Origin: Saturnia japonica | Lineage: Eukaryota; Arthropoda; Insecta; Lepidoptera; Saturniidae | Direction of reading: 5' to 3' | Length of the DNA: 64,000 bases | Assembly (NCBI GenBank): GCA_033032175.1 | Contig: CM065321.1 | Location: forward strand, 1,448,501 to 1,512,500 | Shown: positions 55,475-64,000 of the stretch, piece by piece | Position numbering within the stretch: the stretch's first letter is position 1 | Layout: every line of letters begins with the position of its first letter | Translations under genes and position numbers: made by a program | The notes under the pieces: model-generated | What the model was told of the DNA's origin: nothing | The model's database searches: none | Seen by the model: only the letters and a program-made list of their open reading frames with translations

Positions 55475-55476
<2 letters not shown>
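55096..55476 (-). promoter_or_regulatory. Vps34 upstream region squeezed against LINE D
   Basis: 381 bp between the Vps34 ATG and the LINE D tail must hold the native proximal promoter unless transcription starts in D. It has a CCAAT (about 55181, CCAATAACC) and several AT stretches. No confident TATA or initiator was assigned. Confidence 0.35.
55364..55405 (+). repeat. Interspersed repeat fragment, copy 3
   Basis: ATAACATACCATCACGCTTG then TATACCCCGAAGGGTTAA, the same block as at 1-53 and 18481. It sits about 270 bp upstream of the Vps34 start. Confidence 0.55.
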
Positions 55477-55527
<51 letters not shown>

Positions 55528-56216
55528 CTGACTACACTGTTAGCCTTAGGGGCCCTAAAGCCGCTGCGGCTTTTACAGCTTCACCGGACTTGGGGGCGAG
55601 CGCGGAGAGCACTAAGCCACGAAAGTTATAAGGACGACTCGCACGAGGGCGCCAGAGTGGCCGGACCTCGGCTCGGGCGGTCGTCGCGTACGCAAATAAG
55701 TCGCGAACTAACTGAATCCCTACACCTACGATTCGAGCTAACTCAGTTATACACATAGGCACGTTCCCTTCCTCCTGGGAGGAAGGAAGGAACCATGCGT
55801 ATGTGTATTCAGTGATCAGAAATGTTTCCTACACTAACTAGCGCTAACTAACTAGCGTAAAAAAAGAAACAAAAAGGTCCCTCACAGAACCTATGTACCT
55901 GTGTGGTGTGCACGTGTGTTTGTTCATACGTGTGTAATGTTGTATGTGGGTAACTAAGTGCTGCACGTATAGTGTCACTTGTATCGCGCGGGCGGATGCC
56001 TGACCCAAGGGTTTCATACCGAGGAACGGACCTAGGCTTGGGTCACCCGCTAAAGAGGGTGAACGTATGGAGTGTGTGCGGGAGCGAATTTGACCGCCCG
56101 TCCTCTGCGGAGAGAACGGTGGTTACGCGGGCGTGGGCGCTGTCACGCTCTATTTGGAGAGACGAATCGGTATATTTTATTGTACATACGAGAATAAAAT
56201 TTTGCGCGGCCGGTGT

Positions 56217-58223
56217 TTATGCCGGGTGGTCGCGTGTTTCAGAGTCGAGACGGTGTAACGTCTCGACGAGGCGGGGGAAGGCGCATATGGTCTTGACGAG
56301 ACCGTAATGCTCTAGGTGGTCATTGTAGTCCATGACCTCCTGAATGCCGTGTTCACGAAGGAGCAAGATCATGATGTCGTTGCTCGCAACGTTGGAGGGA
56401 GCGCGGGGCGCGGAATTATTCATCGCCATACGAGGCTGTGGGTTAGGGCGACGGGGCCCCCATGCGTTCGTAGCCGAACGCACGGGTTGTGATTGACCGC
56501 GAGGCGCGGGAGGGCCGGCGGCGGCCGGGATCTGGCGAGGCACTGGAAGCGCAGGAAATTCCCCTGGCGCCAGCAGGGGTTGCGCTCGAAGGGCTGAGGC
56601 GGGAGGCGCCGCCCGGGGGGCCGCCTGCCTCTGGTACCGAGGCCGCGTAGTGCGCGGAGCTTTGGGGCAACCGCGATAATTCGCAGGGTGCCCCTCCCCT
56701 TCGCACAGTACGCAGCTCGGGGGGGTGGTGGAGTCACGCTCGCGCGTGCACTCTCTAGTCGGGTGGTCCTCTCGGCACTTGACGCACCGCGGACGAAGAT
56801 GGCAGTTACGGGCGGCGTGCCCGTAGAGCTGGCAGTTGTGACACTGCGAAGGCATGTGGGTTTTGTATGGGGGCTCGACGGTGACGCCGGAGAGCCCGCA
56901 TACATTTTCTAATTGAAAGATTGCCTTTCCCTCGGGGGAAAGGTCTAGGATGGCCACTACCATTTGTAGAGGCCGCTTCTCTTTGTTGTACATTCTATGT
57001 ACCTCTCGGATAGGATAATCTTGCTCCGCGAGCGAGGAGCACACCTCCGCGGGGCTGACTTCCACCGGAATACGGCGGATCACCACGCGGAGGACGCGCT
57101 CCTCCGCAAGGGAGTAAGTGAAAAATTGGAGCCCTCTCTCCCGGAGGAGGGCAGTGAATTTACGGTGAGTATCCGACGAACTCACCGTAACGGAAATACC
57201 ATTAAGGGTATTTCGAGCTTTGTGATATGGCAGGTTAAGCCTGCGCAACTCATTTACCAGAGTCGTCCAGGCCGCTTTGTCCCGGACGATAATAGGAGGT
57301 GGGGGGCGCTCTTTTTTCCCGACAGCGGGTGCGGGGAGCGCGGAGGACGCGGAGGCGACGGCGCCACTGACCGTTTTCACGGTTTTTGTTGCGCGAGACG
57401 GTTGCGCAGTTGGACTAATTCGCGACGGGCGTTTGCGCGACGCGACAACGGTAAAACCGTCATTTGGGGCCGCGGTATCCATCTCCGGAGACGAATCCGG
57501 GCACGCGGGCGAGTCTAATTCGACCGGAAGGGCCGAAAAAGAATTGTTTGTTTTCACCGCGGTTTCTGTGGAACGCGCGGGACGGACGTATGGGCTATTT
57601 TTAGCCGACCTAGATTGGGACCGCGAATTGCGCGGCCCTCGCCTAACGGAGGCGGGACTTGACCCGCGCGAATGGCTAGTCGGGACTGGGGGCGTGGCTA
57701 CGGCCCCGGATGACGCGACGGATGGACGCGCGACGCTACCTACGTCTCTCCACGACGAAACGCGTGGAGGCGCGGCGCCGACGGGTGCCACGTCAGTCGG
57801 CTTGACGGTTGCGATATTTGCGACAGAGGGCGCGTCGCTCGTAGAAGCGGCCCCCTGATTGGTCGCGGCGGACGGACGCGCGACGTTGCCTGCGTCTCTC
57901 CACGACGCGACACGTGGAGGCGCGGCGGTTACTGGCGCGGCGCCAGTCGGCCCGGCTGTCCCGGCAGAGGGCGCACCGCTCGCATAAGCGGCCCCCTTAT
58001 TGGCTGTGGTCGCAGCGGTGCGACGCACACTCGGAGTTTTCGTCAACGAGTCGAAAAACTCGTCTTCAGCCGTAGGGTATCGCACGAACATAAAGTTTCG
58101 GTACTTTTGATGTGCGAGATCCATCGCCTTCATCTTGTCCTGGAGCTGACATATGCAGGCAACCAGGTCGTTCATGCTCATCATATTTGCCATCTCGGTG
58201 GCATTGGGTGGGGTTTGGGACAT
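56217..58223 (-). CDS. LINE D ORF1 (gag-like protein with PRE_C2HC and zinc knuckles)
   Basis: 668 codons, open, ATG at 58221-58223. N-terminal coiled region (MNDLVACICQLQDKMKAMDL), Ala/Pro/Ser-rich middle with an internal duplication of about 45 residues ending PPRVxSWRDxGxVARPS, an RNA-binding region of the PRE_C2HC type (VLRVVIRRIPVEVSPAEV ... EPPYKTHMPSQC), and knuckles CHNCQLYGHAARNC, CVKCREDHPTREC and CVLCEGEGHPANYRGC. This order is that of jockey-clade gag. The stop TAA at 56217-56219 is within a few bases of where sequence matching the end of E's ORF2 begins. Confidence 0.9.
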   Translation of the reverse strand: MSQTPPNATEMANMMSMNDLVACICQLQDKMKAMDLAHQKYRNFMFVRYPTAEDEFFDSLTKTPSVRRTAATTANKGAAYASGAPSAGTAGPTGAAPVTAAPPRVASWRDAGNVARPSAATNQGAASTSDAPSVANIATVKPTDVAPVGAAPPRVSSWRDVGSVARPSVASSGAVATPPVPTSHSRGSSPASVRRGPRNSRSQSRSAKNSPYVRPARSTETAVKTNNSFSALPVELDSPACPDSSPEMDTAAPNDGFTVVASRKRPSRISPTAQPSRATKTVKTVSGAVASASSALPAPAVGKKERPPPPIIVRDKAAWTTLVNELRRLNLPYHKARNTLNGISVTVSSSDTHRKFTALLRERGLQFFTYSLAEERVLRVVIRRIPVEVSPAEVCSSLAEQDYPIREVHRMYNKEKRPLQMVVAILDLSPEGKAIFQLENVCGLSGVTVEPPYKTHMPSQCHNCQLYGHAARNCHLRPRCVKCREDHPTRECTRERDSTTPPSCVLCEGEGHPANYRGCPKAPRTTRPRYQRQAAPRAAPPASALRAQPLLAPGEFPALPVPRQIPAAAGPPAPRGQSQPVRSATNAWGPRRPNPQPRMAMNNSAPRAPSNVASNDIMILLLREHGIQEVMDYNDHLEHYGLVKTICAFPRLVETLHRLDSETRDHPA

Positions 58224-58795
58224 GTTTTTAATTGAGGCCCCCCTGCCTTAGGGGCAGGGGGGTGCGCCAAAAATTGAATACGACTATCCGAGTCGGGCAA
58301 GAGTCCTGTGGTCAAGGTGCAATGACACACAGGAAGAACCTATCGGCCCTAAGGAACCCTAGCAAGCCCGGGACTGAGGACGCAGACCGGTAATTAAACC
58401 GGGCTAGGCCCAAACAGGTTCCCGGGGATGGAGTGTGCAGGATCGGTGGGTTTGGCAGGAGACACCTGGGGCAAGACTATGCGATAACCGCAAAGGCCTA
58501 GATTCCCAGGCCCGTCCGAGTCTGGCTGTTTGCCTCTGAAGGAGACAACCAGCGGGCTGCTCGGGTCACGCCCCGCTCACTTTAGTTAGCACCGTCAGGT
58601 ATCCAGTGAGCGACCACAAAACCGTGGATTTACAAAAAAAAAAAAACAGCAAGTCGCACCGAAAAGTGCGGTTTACCGCGAGCGTTCGACACTTGTTGAA
58701 GTACGATGAATATTGCGAGAATATATTTGAAATAAAATTTCAAAGATACAATCGTAATAGTATGGTCACGTGATGGTCGAGAGCACAAACGGAGA

Positions 58796-58802
58796 CACGT
58801 CC
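58796..58802 (-). promoter_or_regulatory. Possible LINE D internal promoter (DPE-like)
   Basis: GGACGTG on the minus strand matches the downstream promoter element used by jockey-type LINEs at +28 to +34. That would place +1 near 58829. A single motif match; weak. Confidence 0.3.
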
Positions 58803-58849
58803 GTTCGCAACCAAGACCAAATCGGAACCCCACCAGAAACTTGAAATAA

Positions 58850-59860
58850 ATTGTTATTTATCTCTGCTTGAAAACTTGACTTTGACCACAGACTAACTAC
58901 TCGTTTAGTATTAATTCTTATTCAGATAGTACTTAGGGATGTAAATAAAAATTAAAAAAAACTATTTTAAAAAAATCGGTTTTTGGATAAAAAATTAACG
59001 ATTTTTTAAAAATCGATATTTGATTAAAAAATAATTAATTTTTTTTAAATCAATTTTTTTCATATTTTCTTTAGTAATTTAATTTAAACCTGAAATATTT
59101 AGAATCATAACTTTCTTAATCAATTTAAATTAACATATTTCAATAAAAAGACAAAAAATATACCAGCCTTTAATATCGATTTTTGTAAAGTAAATCGGAA
59201 CACGAAGCTCTCCCAAACTGCTTTATCCACGTGCGCTGCGATTATTTTTAGTTTTACGTAAATACATGTTGTACAAAAATATTGTGCCTTAGTACATCTT
59301 TAAAATAGTCCGCAATAGCATATGCTTGTGTAAAACAAATTTGATAAAAATAAACCAAAGATACTTCACTATAATAACTAATCACGGTGTCCACTTGTAT
59401 TCACTATAGTTTACTTCAATAACTCTATTAATCTTGCACATCCAGCCTGCCTAGTCGCTCAGTACAAACTGCCCGTCCTTTTATAGTAAACCAATATTTA
59501 TGGAACCGACATTTTCAATCGGAAAGAATAATACCGGAAGTCAAAACTGAGCTACTAAGAGTCAAATAGAACAATATTAAAATCTAGACATATTCTAAAA
59601 TAAAAGACAATAACAATATGTTTTATGGTAGACTAAACAATAATTATCGTCAAGCTAAAAACATAGTATGTTTTATAAAACCTTAAACAATATATTATTT
59701 TGTACGAACTACCTCCATGATCGAGAAGTTTTAATAGATTTCTCAACTTATTATTCATTTAGCAAATATTAATATTTATTATAATACGTAATATTTATTA
59801 AAATTAGAAACTATATTTTTCGTAAAGCTAACAACTCGTCCATCCTGATAAATTTTCGCG
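58850..59860. other. AT-rich intergenic DNA
   Basis: Includes a very AT-rich low-complexity block at 58940-59080 with repeated AATCGxTTTTT/AAAAATCGAT motifs. No gene recognised. Confidence 0.5.
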
Positions 59861-60177
59861 TCCCCGCGACCACGTGCCCGCCGCACGCACTGGCGCGCCG
59901 CACTTACCCGCGCGCCGTACGCACGACTATACGTGCCCGCCGCGCGCCGCACGCACCCGCGCGCCGTACGCACGACTATACGTGCCCGTTGCGCGCCGCA
60001 CGCACTCGTGCGCCGCACCCGCACGCACTACTCTACGTGCCCGCCGCGCGCACCCGCGTGCCGTACGCACGACTATACGTGCCCGCCGCGCGCCGCACGC
60101 ACCCGCTCGCCGTACGCACGACTATACGTGCCCGCCGCGCGCCGCACGCACCCGCGCGCCGCACGCACGACTATACA
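59861..60177 (+). repeat. GC-rich tandem array, 49-bp unit, about 6.5 copies
   Basis: The landmark CGCACGACTATACGTGCCCG recurs at about 59921, 59970, 60067, 60116 and 60165 with diverged units between; spacing is 49 bp, with one longer and one shorter unit. Strongly GC-rich against an AT-rich background. Several frames are open only because CG-rich repeats lack stops. Confidence 0.9.
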
Positions 60178-60179
60178 TA

Positions 60180-61424
60180 GGCTGCACTAAAAGTATCGGG
60201 AATGGAATATTTCCACTGTTCCTGTCATATTAAAAGCTTTTTAATTGAAAACTCCTTGGTTTTAAAAATCGAATACAATTTATTTATTTAAAAAAAAAAA
60301 AAGATTCTCGGTCTTGTCACAAGGTTTTGTGAAACTTGTTTTTGACTCGAGAAAATTCAAGAGTGATGATTTATTAGACTTTCGAAGTGGTTTAACACAA
60401 AAACAGTGTGTTGACCGGATGATTTCTGCATTTGGTGATAAAGCCCCATACAAAACCACAATTTATCGCTGGTTTGCTGAATTTCAACGTGGACGTGTCA
60501 AGCTCAGTGATGATCCTCGTCAAGGTCGTCCAAAAACTGCAGTCACCCAAGAAAACGTTGATGCTGTGCGTAAGCTGATTGAGGAAGATCGACATGTGAC
60601 ATACCGCGAAATTCAGGCAACTTTAGACATTGGCATGAGTCAAATACAAATAATCTAAAAGTTGTTTTCCCGATGGATACCGCATTCGCTCCGTGAAGAG
60701 CAAAAAAAAACGCTCACGTTACTTGGTGCGTCAGAACTCTCGAAAGATTCCACGCGGGATCCTCAAATGCTGTATACAACATCGTATCAGGTGACGAATC
60801 CTGGATATACGCGTATGAACCCGAAACAAAAAACCAGTCACGAGTTTGGGTGTTCGAAAATGAGTTAAAGCCAACAAAAATTATTCGTTCACGGAGTGTT
60901 GCAAAAAAAACGGTGGCCACGTTTGTCTCCAAAACCGGCCATGTTACGACTATTCCTTTTGAGGGACAAAGAACGGTTAATGCAGAATGGTATGCTAGCC
61001 TTTGTTTGCCACAGGTCGTTTTTGAATTCCGTAAAGAGAACGGCAACCGCCGCATCATCCTCCATCACTACAATGCGAGTTCTCACACCGCGCACAGAAA
61101 AGAGTTTTTAGAGCAAGAAAACATAGAATTATTAAACCATCCGCCGTACAGCCCCGACCTAAGCCCTAATGATTTCTATACTTTCCCTAAAATAAAGAAT
61201 AAATTGCGTGGACAGTGATTTTCATCACATGAAGAAGCTGTGGACGCCTACAAAACGGCCATTTTGGAGACCTCAACTTCCGAATGGAATGGTTGCTTCA
61301 ATGATTGGTTCCATCGTATGGAAAAATGTGTCAAATTTCGCGGAAAATACTTCGAAAAGCAATAAATATATTTTTAAATAGTAATGTTGTCACTTCCTTG
61401 ATTCCTGAAATTTTCAGTGCCGCC
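60180..61424 (+). mobile_element. Mariner element, inactive
   Basis: The left end GGCTGCACTAAAAGTATCGG and the inverse right end GGCGGCACTGAAAATTTCAG agree at about three of four positions; TA precedes the left end. The element of about 1.25 kb separates two different tandem arrays. The right end lacks an immediate TA. Confidence 0.8.
60314..61365 (+). pseudogene. Mariner transposase (DD34D type), broken
   Basis: N-terminal helix-turn-helix region (FRSGLTQKQCVDRMISAFGD, IYRWFAEFQRGR, DDPRQGRPKTA) with a stop at 60656-60658. Then GDESWIYAYEPE (first Asp) in another frame, RSRSVAKKTVATFVSKTGHV, and PPYSPDLSPNDF (third Asp). The second catalytic Asp is changed: ILHHYNASSHTA in place of the family's HHDNA. 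A further stop lies at 61216-61218, after which the C terminus continues to RGKYFEKQ. No start ATG was found. Confidence 0.92.
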
Positions 61425-61430
61425 CTCGTA

Positions 61431-61552
61431 CACGCTACTGCGTGCACATCGCACGCTCACGCTACTGCGTGCACATCGCACGCTCACGCTACTGCGTGCA
61501 CATCGCACGCTCACGCTACTGCGTGCACATCGCACGCTCACGCTACTGCGTG
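61431..61552 (+). repeat. Tandem array, 27-bp unit, 4.5 copies
   Basis: Units starting CACGCTACTGCGTGCACATC at 61431, 61458, 61485, 61512 and a half unit at 61539, virtually identical. Starts 6 bp after the mariner right end. Confidence 0.92.
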
Positions 61553-62120
61553 ACGCTCATAGCAGTGCAGTGTTTACAATGTATGTGCACGTTGCACTTC
61601 AAGTTGTTATTTACACTCACGCTCATAGCAGTGCAGTGTTTACAATGTACGTGCACGTTGCACTTCAAGTTGTTATTTACACTCACGCTCATAGCAGTGC
61701 AGTGTTTACAATGTACGTGCACGTTGCACTTCAAGTTGTTATTTACACTCACGCTCATAGCAGTGCAGTGTTTACAATGTATGTGCACGTTGCACTTCAA
61801 GTTGTTATTTACACTCACGCTCATAGCAGTGCAGTGTTTACAATGTACGTGCACGTTGCACTTCAAGTTGTTATTTACACTCACGCTCATAGCTGTGCAG
61901 CGTTTACAATGTACGTGCACGTTGCACTTCAAGTTGTTATTTACACTCACGCTCATAGCAGTGCAGCGTTTACAAGTTTACACTCATGCTCATAGCAGTG
62001 CAGTGTTTACAATGTACGTGCACGTTGCACTTCAAAATGTACGTGCACGTTGCACTTCAAAATGTACGTGCACGTTGCACTTCAAGTATACTTACGCTCA
62101 TAGCAGTGTAGGTTTTACAA
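61553..62120 (+). repeat. Tandem array, 66-bp unit, about 7 copies plus degenerate edge
   Basis: Units start ACGCTCATAGCAGTGCAG at 61553, 61619, 61685, 61751, 61817, 61883 and 61949. Each holds the palindrome ACGTGCACGT or its ATGTGCACGT variant. From 61970 the array degenerates into 28-bp ATGTACGTGCACGTTGCAC repeats. The unit is divisible by three, so several frames stay open and give false ORFs on both strands. Confidence 0.92.
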
Positions 62121-62321
62121 GTGCCAGCCAGCCATCCACGGCTACTACAGGTATCCTGACCTTCAGCACGCAGCGGTCGCCCGTTCCTAGTCATCACCCA
62201 CGCCTTCTCAACGATCTTAGCACCACACGCTGCTCTTCGGCCGGTCAGCAAGCAGAGACGCACTTCTCTCCTGGTACGATGCAGCAGCCAGCCACTATGC
62301 AGCACTGCACCACTCATAAAT

Positions 62322-62400
62322 AGAATAACAAATTATTTAACATTTTTATAAGAATAACAAATTATTTAACATTTTTATAAATGACAAATTATTTAACATT
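62322..62400 (+). repeat. Short A/T tandem repeat
   Basis: AATAACAAATTATTTAACAT recurs three times at about 26-28-bp spacing, the last copy with a variant start. It could be the tail of a non-LTR element. Confidence 0.6.
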
Positions 62401-62504
62401 ACCAAGATGACCCATGAGTGATTACCAAAATTAATTTATATTCATCCTGACGCACTGGGGTCACAGGACATTTGACTCTTTAGGACCCATGCAGCCTGTT
62501 GAAT

Positions 62505-64000
62505 CTTCATCACCAAGCGGGAATTATTTTATTCCCCTATCACTACAACCAAATTGTATTCGATGCCAGCGCCAAAAGCACGAACGGCAAATATCTCAAT
62601 GACATGTTTACACTGGTCCTAAACTCAAAATGATATCATAGATATTATCACGAAATTCAGTTTTCACGCTGTTGTATTTACAGCGGATATCACTAAAATG
62701 TATCGTAACATTGAACTTCGACCTGAAGATCGTTGTTGGCAGCACATCTTATGGAGGGAGTCTCCTAACGATTCCGTCACAGAGTTTCAGCTAAACACCG
62801 TCATATATGGCGTAAGCAGTTCTCCGTTTCTCGCAATTAGAACTCTTCATCGTTGCCCACGATTATGGTAGCGAGCGACCTCATGCCGCTAAAATTCTTT
62901 CCATGATAATGCAGCGTTAGAGCTCAAAAATGAGCTGGTAGATCTTTTAGCCTGTGCACAGTTTGAACTACGCAAATGGAGTAGCAACTCTAAAGAATTG
63001 TCTCAAATTCCTTCTGAACACTGTCAAATTCCCAAAGAGTTTTGTGATCAAAACCAACGTACGTTAAAGACACTTTGTATTAAATGGGATCCAGTTCAAG
63101 ATATCTTTACTTATTCTTTCTCGCAGCTAAATTCGAGCTGCACTAAGCGTGCGATACTTTCAAACGTCGCTCGCATCTAAGATCCTCTTGGTTGGTTGAC
63201 GCCAGTGTCTTTACAAGCCAAACTTATCTTACAAACCTTGTGGCGCTACCAACTCAATTGGGCTCAGTCTGTGCCATCTGATATAGCTCAAGAGTGGCAA
63301 GACTTTGTGAAGGAACTAATTTATCTCAAAGAACTTCGACTTCCACGCCGAGTCTCGAGCTCCACGGCCATTCATTACGAGTTGATAGGTTTTGGATCCA
63401 CAAAAGCTTACTTACGGTTGTTGTGTCTACATACGAGCGCTTGGTAGTAAAGACAATCCTGTTCAGTTACTTATTGCCAAGTCGAAGGTAGCACCTTTAG
63501 AACCACTTACCGTCAACCGACTGGAGCTTTGTGGTGCAGTCTTACTGTCACGGATTTTAAAGCACATGTGGAATCTTCTCCGTGGTCATATAGATCTAAC
63601 TCGTATGATAGCTAGCTTTTATCACACGGTTGAACTAGATTCGGTTCCCGAACTAAAACCTATTCACATTTCCCACGTAATTAGTGTTAGTGACCATACT
63701 AGCACTGATGTCGTATCTCATGTTTTGAATAAATATTCTTCCTTTTCCCGGACCCAGCATGTATTAGCTTGGTGTGTCCGATTTACAGACTCAAATCTGG
63801 TCTTACGGTCAGCGAACTTGAGTATTCATTGAACACTTTTGTTCGATATGTTCAGACTACCTCATTCTCGAACGAGATTGCAGTTCTGGTATTTATGGTC
63901 ATCACACATAAATCAGTCATAGGCAGGGACCTCAAGTCCCCAAGTTGAATGAAGTTTTTATACTTTGCAAATCTGCTGCGACTCTCGTAACCTTCCAAGC
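62505..64000 (+). pseudogene. Decayed BEL/Pao pol (RT to integrase linker), continues off the right edge
   Basis: Fragments in changing frames. RT: IVFDASAKSTNGKYLNDMFT, then ADITKMYRNIELRPEDR and VIYGVSSSPFLAIR; no YxDD box was found. Thumb-like FELRKWSSNS. RNase H: LLIAKSKVAPLEPLTVNRLE. The pre-integrase linker is suggested near 63700-63970. Many stops and shifts show it is much older than A and B. It is also a different lineage: KMYRNIEL and HILWR differ from both. Confidence 0.85.

Larger units (their letters stand above)
55477..58840 (-). mobile_element. Jockey-clade LINE D, ORF1 only, upstream of Vps34
   Basis: The 3' end is a pure 47-base T run (55477-55523), a long unmutated poly(A) tail that implies a recent insertion. 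The adjoining 3' UTR (55524 to about 56216) is the inverse of the element E 3' UTR at about 7670-8370. ORF1 follows directly; compared with E, nearly all of ORF2 is absent. The 5' UTR runs from 58224 to about 58840. No secure target duplication: ATAACTAATC at 55464-55473 recurs at 59374-59383, which would put the 5' end further right. Confidence 0.85.

Noticed and set aside
57277..57858. 193-codon plus-strand ORF
   Set aside because: Antisense shadow of LINE D ORF1 in GC-rich sequence.
55464..59383. ATAACTAATC at both sides as the target duplication of LINE D
   Set aside because: The right copy would force 500 bp of AT-rich DNA unlike D into its 5' UTR; a 10-base match in AT-rich DNA may be chance.
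59779..60233. Arg/Ala/Pro-rich ORFs in the GC-rich array
   Set aside because: CG-rich tandem repeats lack stop codons; no domain, and open in several frames at once.
59861..62120. Possible CRISPR-like array
   Set aside because: Units are contiguous tandem repeats without unique spacers, and the context is a eukaryotic genome.
61417..62323. Long ORFs with 22-residue repeats across the 66-bp array on both strands
   Set aside because: The unit length is a multiple of three and holds no stop in several frames; repeats explain all of them.

Overview
The window is eukaryotic nuclear DNA, almost certainly from an insect and most likely a moth or butterfly. Introns have GT-AG splice sites, intergenic DNA is AT-rich, and the best protein matches recalled are insect-like. 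Interspersed repeats typical of Lepidoptera, BEL/Pao LTR retrotransposons, R1-clade and jockey-clade LINEs, Tigger, mariner and MITE elements fill most of the non-coding space. No bacterial operons, CRISPR arrays or rRNA/tRNA genes were seen. All homology calls rest on recognising families by eye; no search was run.

Host genes, left to right: (1) the 5' part of Idh3a (mitochondrial NAD-isocitrate dehydrogenase alpha subunit), minus strand, three coding exons between 4581 and 3342, continuing off the left edge. (2) A complete Vps33B (Sec1/Munc18-family trafficking protein), plus strand, two exons, 11497-15056. (3) A complete Vps34/PIK3C3 (class III PI3-kinase), minus strand, 18 coding exons, 55095 down to 18104, predicted 920 aa. 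Every splice phase was followed by hand and the reading frame is continuous. Vps33B and Vps34 are convergent, with about 3 kb between their stop codons.

Mobile DNA: 5231-8391 is a 5'-truncated jockey-clade LINE with a 10-bp target duplication. 9.2-11.3 kb is probably a decayed hAT element. 12351-12762 is a Tigger-type MITE in the Vps33B intron. 15.9-17.35 kb is a LINE fossil. 25.2-25.7 kb is a MITE. The main structure is a nest inside the 19.6-kb intron 2 of Vps34. A Tigger DNA transposon (35766-54478) is split by BEL/Pao element A (36945-53713). Element A is split by BEL/Pao element B (39932-46737, LTRs identical by eye) and by an R1-clade LINE, C (about 49334-52008, opposite strand). Just upstream of the Vps34 start lies D (55477 to about 58840), a jockey-clade LINE whose 3' end matches the element at 5231-8391.

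The right end (59.86-62.4 kb) has a GC-rich 49-bp array, a dead mariner with a mutated catalytic Asp, a 27-bp array and a 66-bp array. A decayed BEL/Pao pol then runs off the window end.

The observation most worth following is that two unrelated LINEs, C and D, each keep a long intact ORF1, a clean 3' end and an uninterrupted poly(A) tail but have no ORF2. They resemble mammalian HAL1 'half-LINEs'. I found no evidence of a wholly new biological system.
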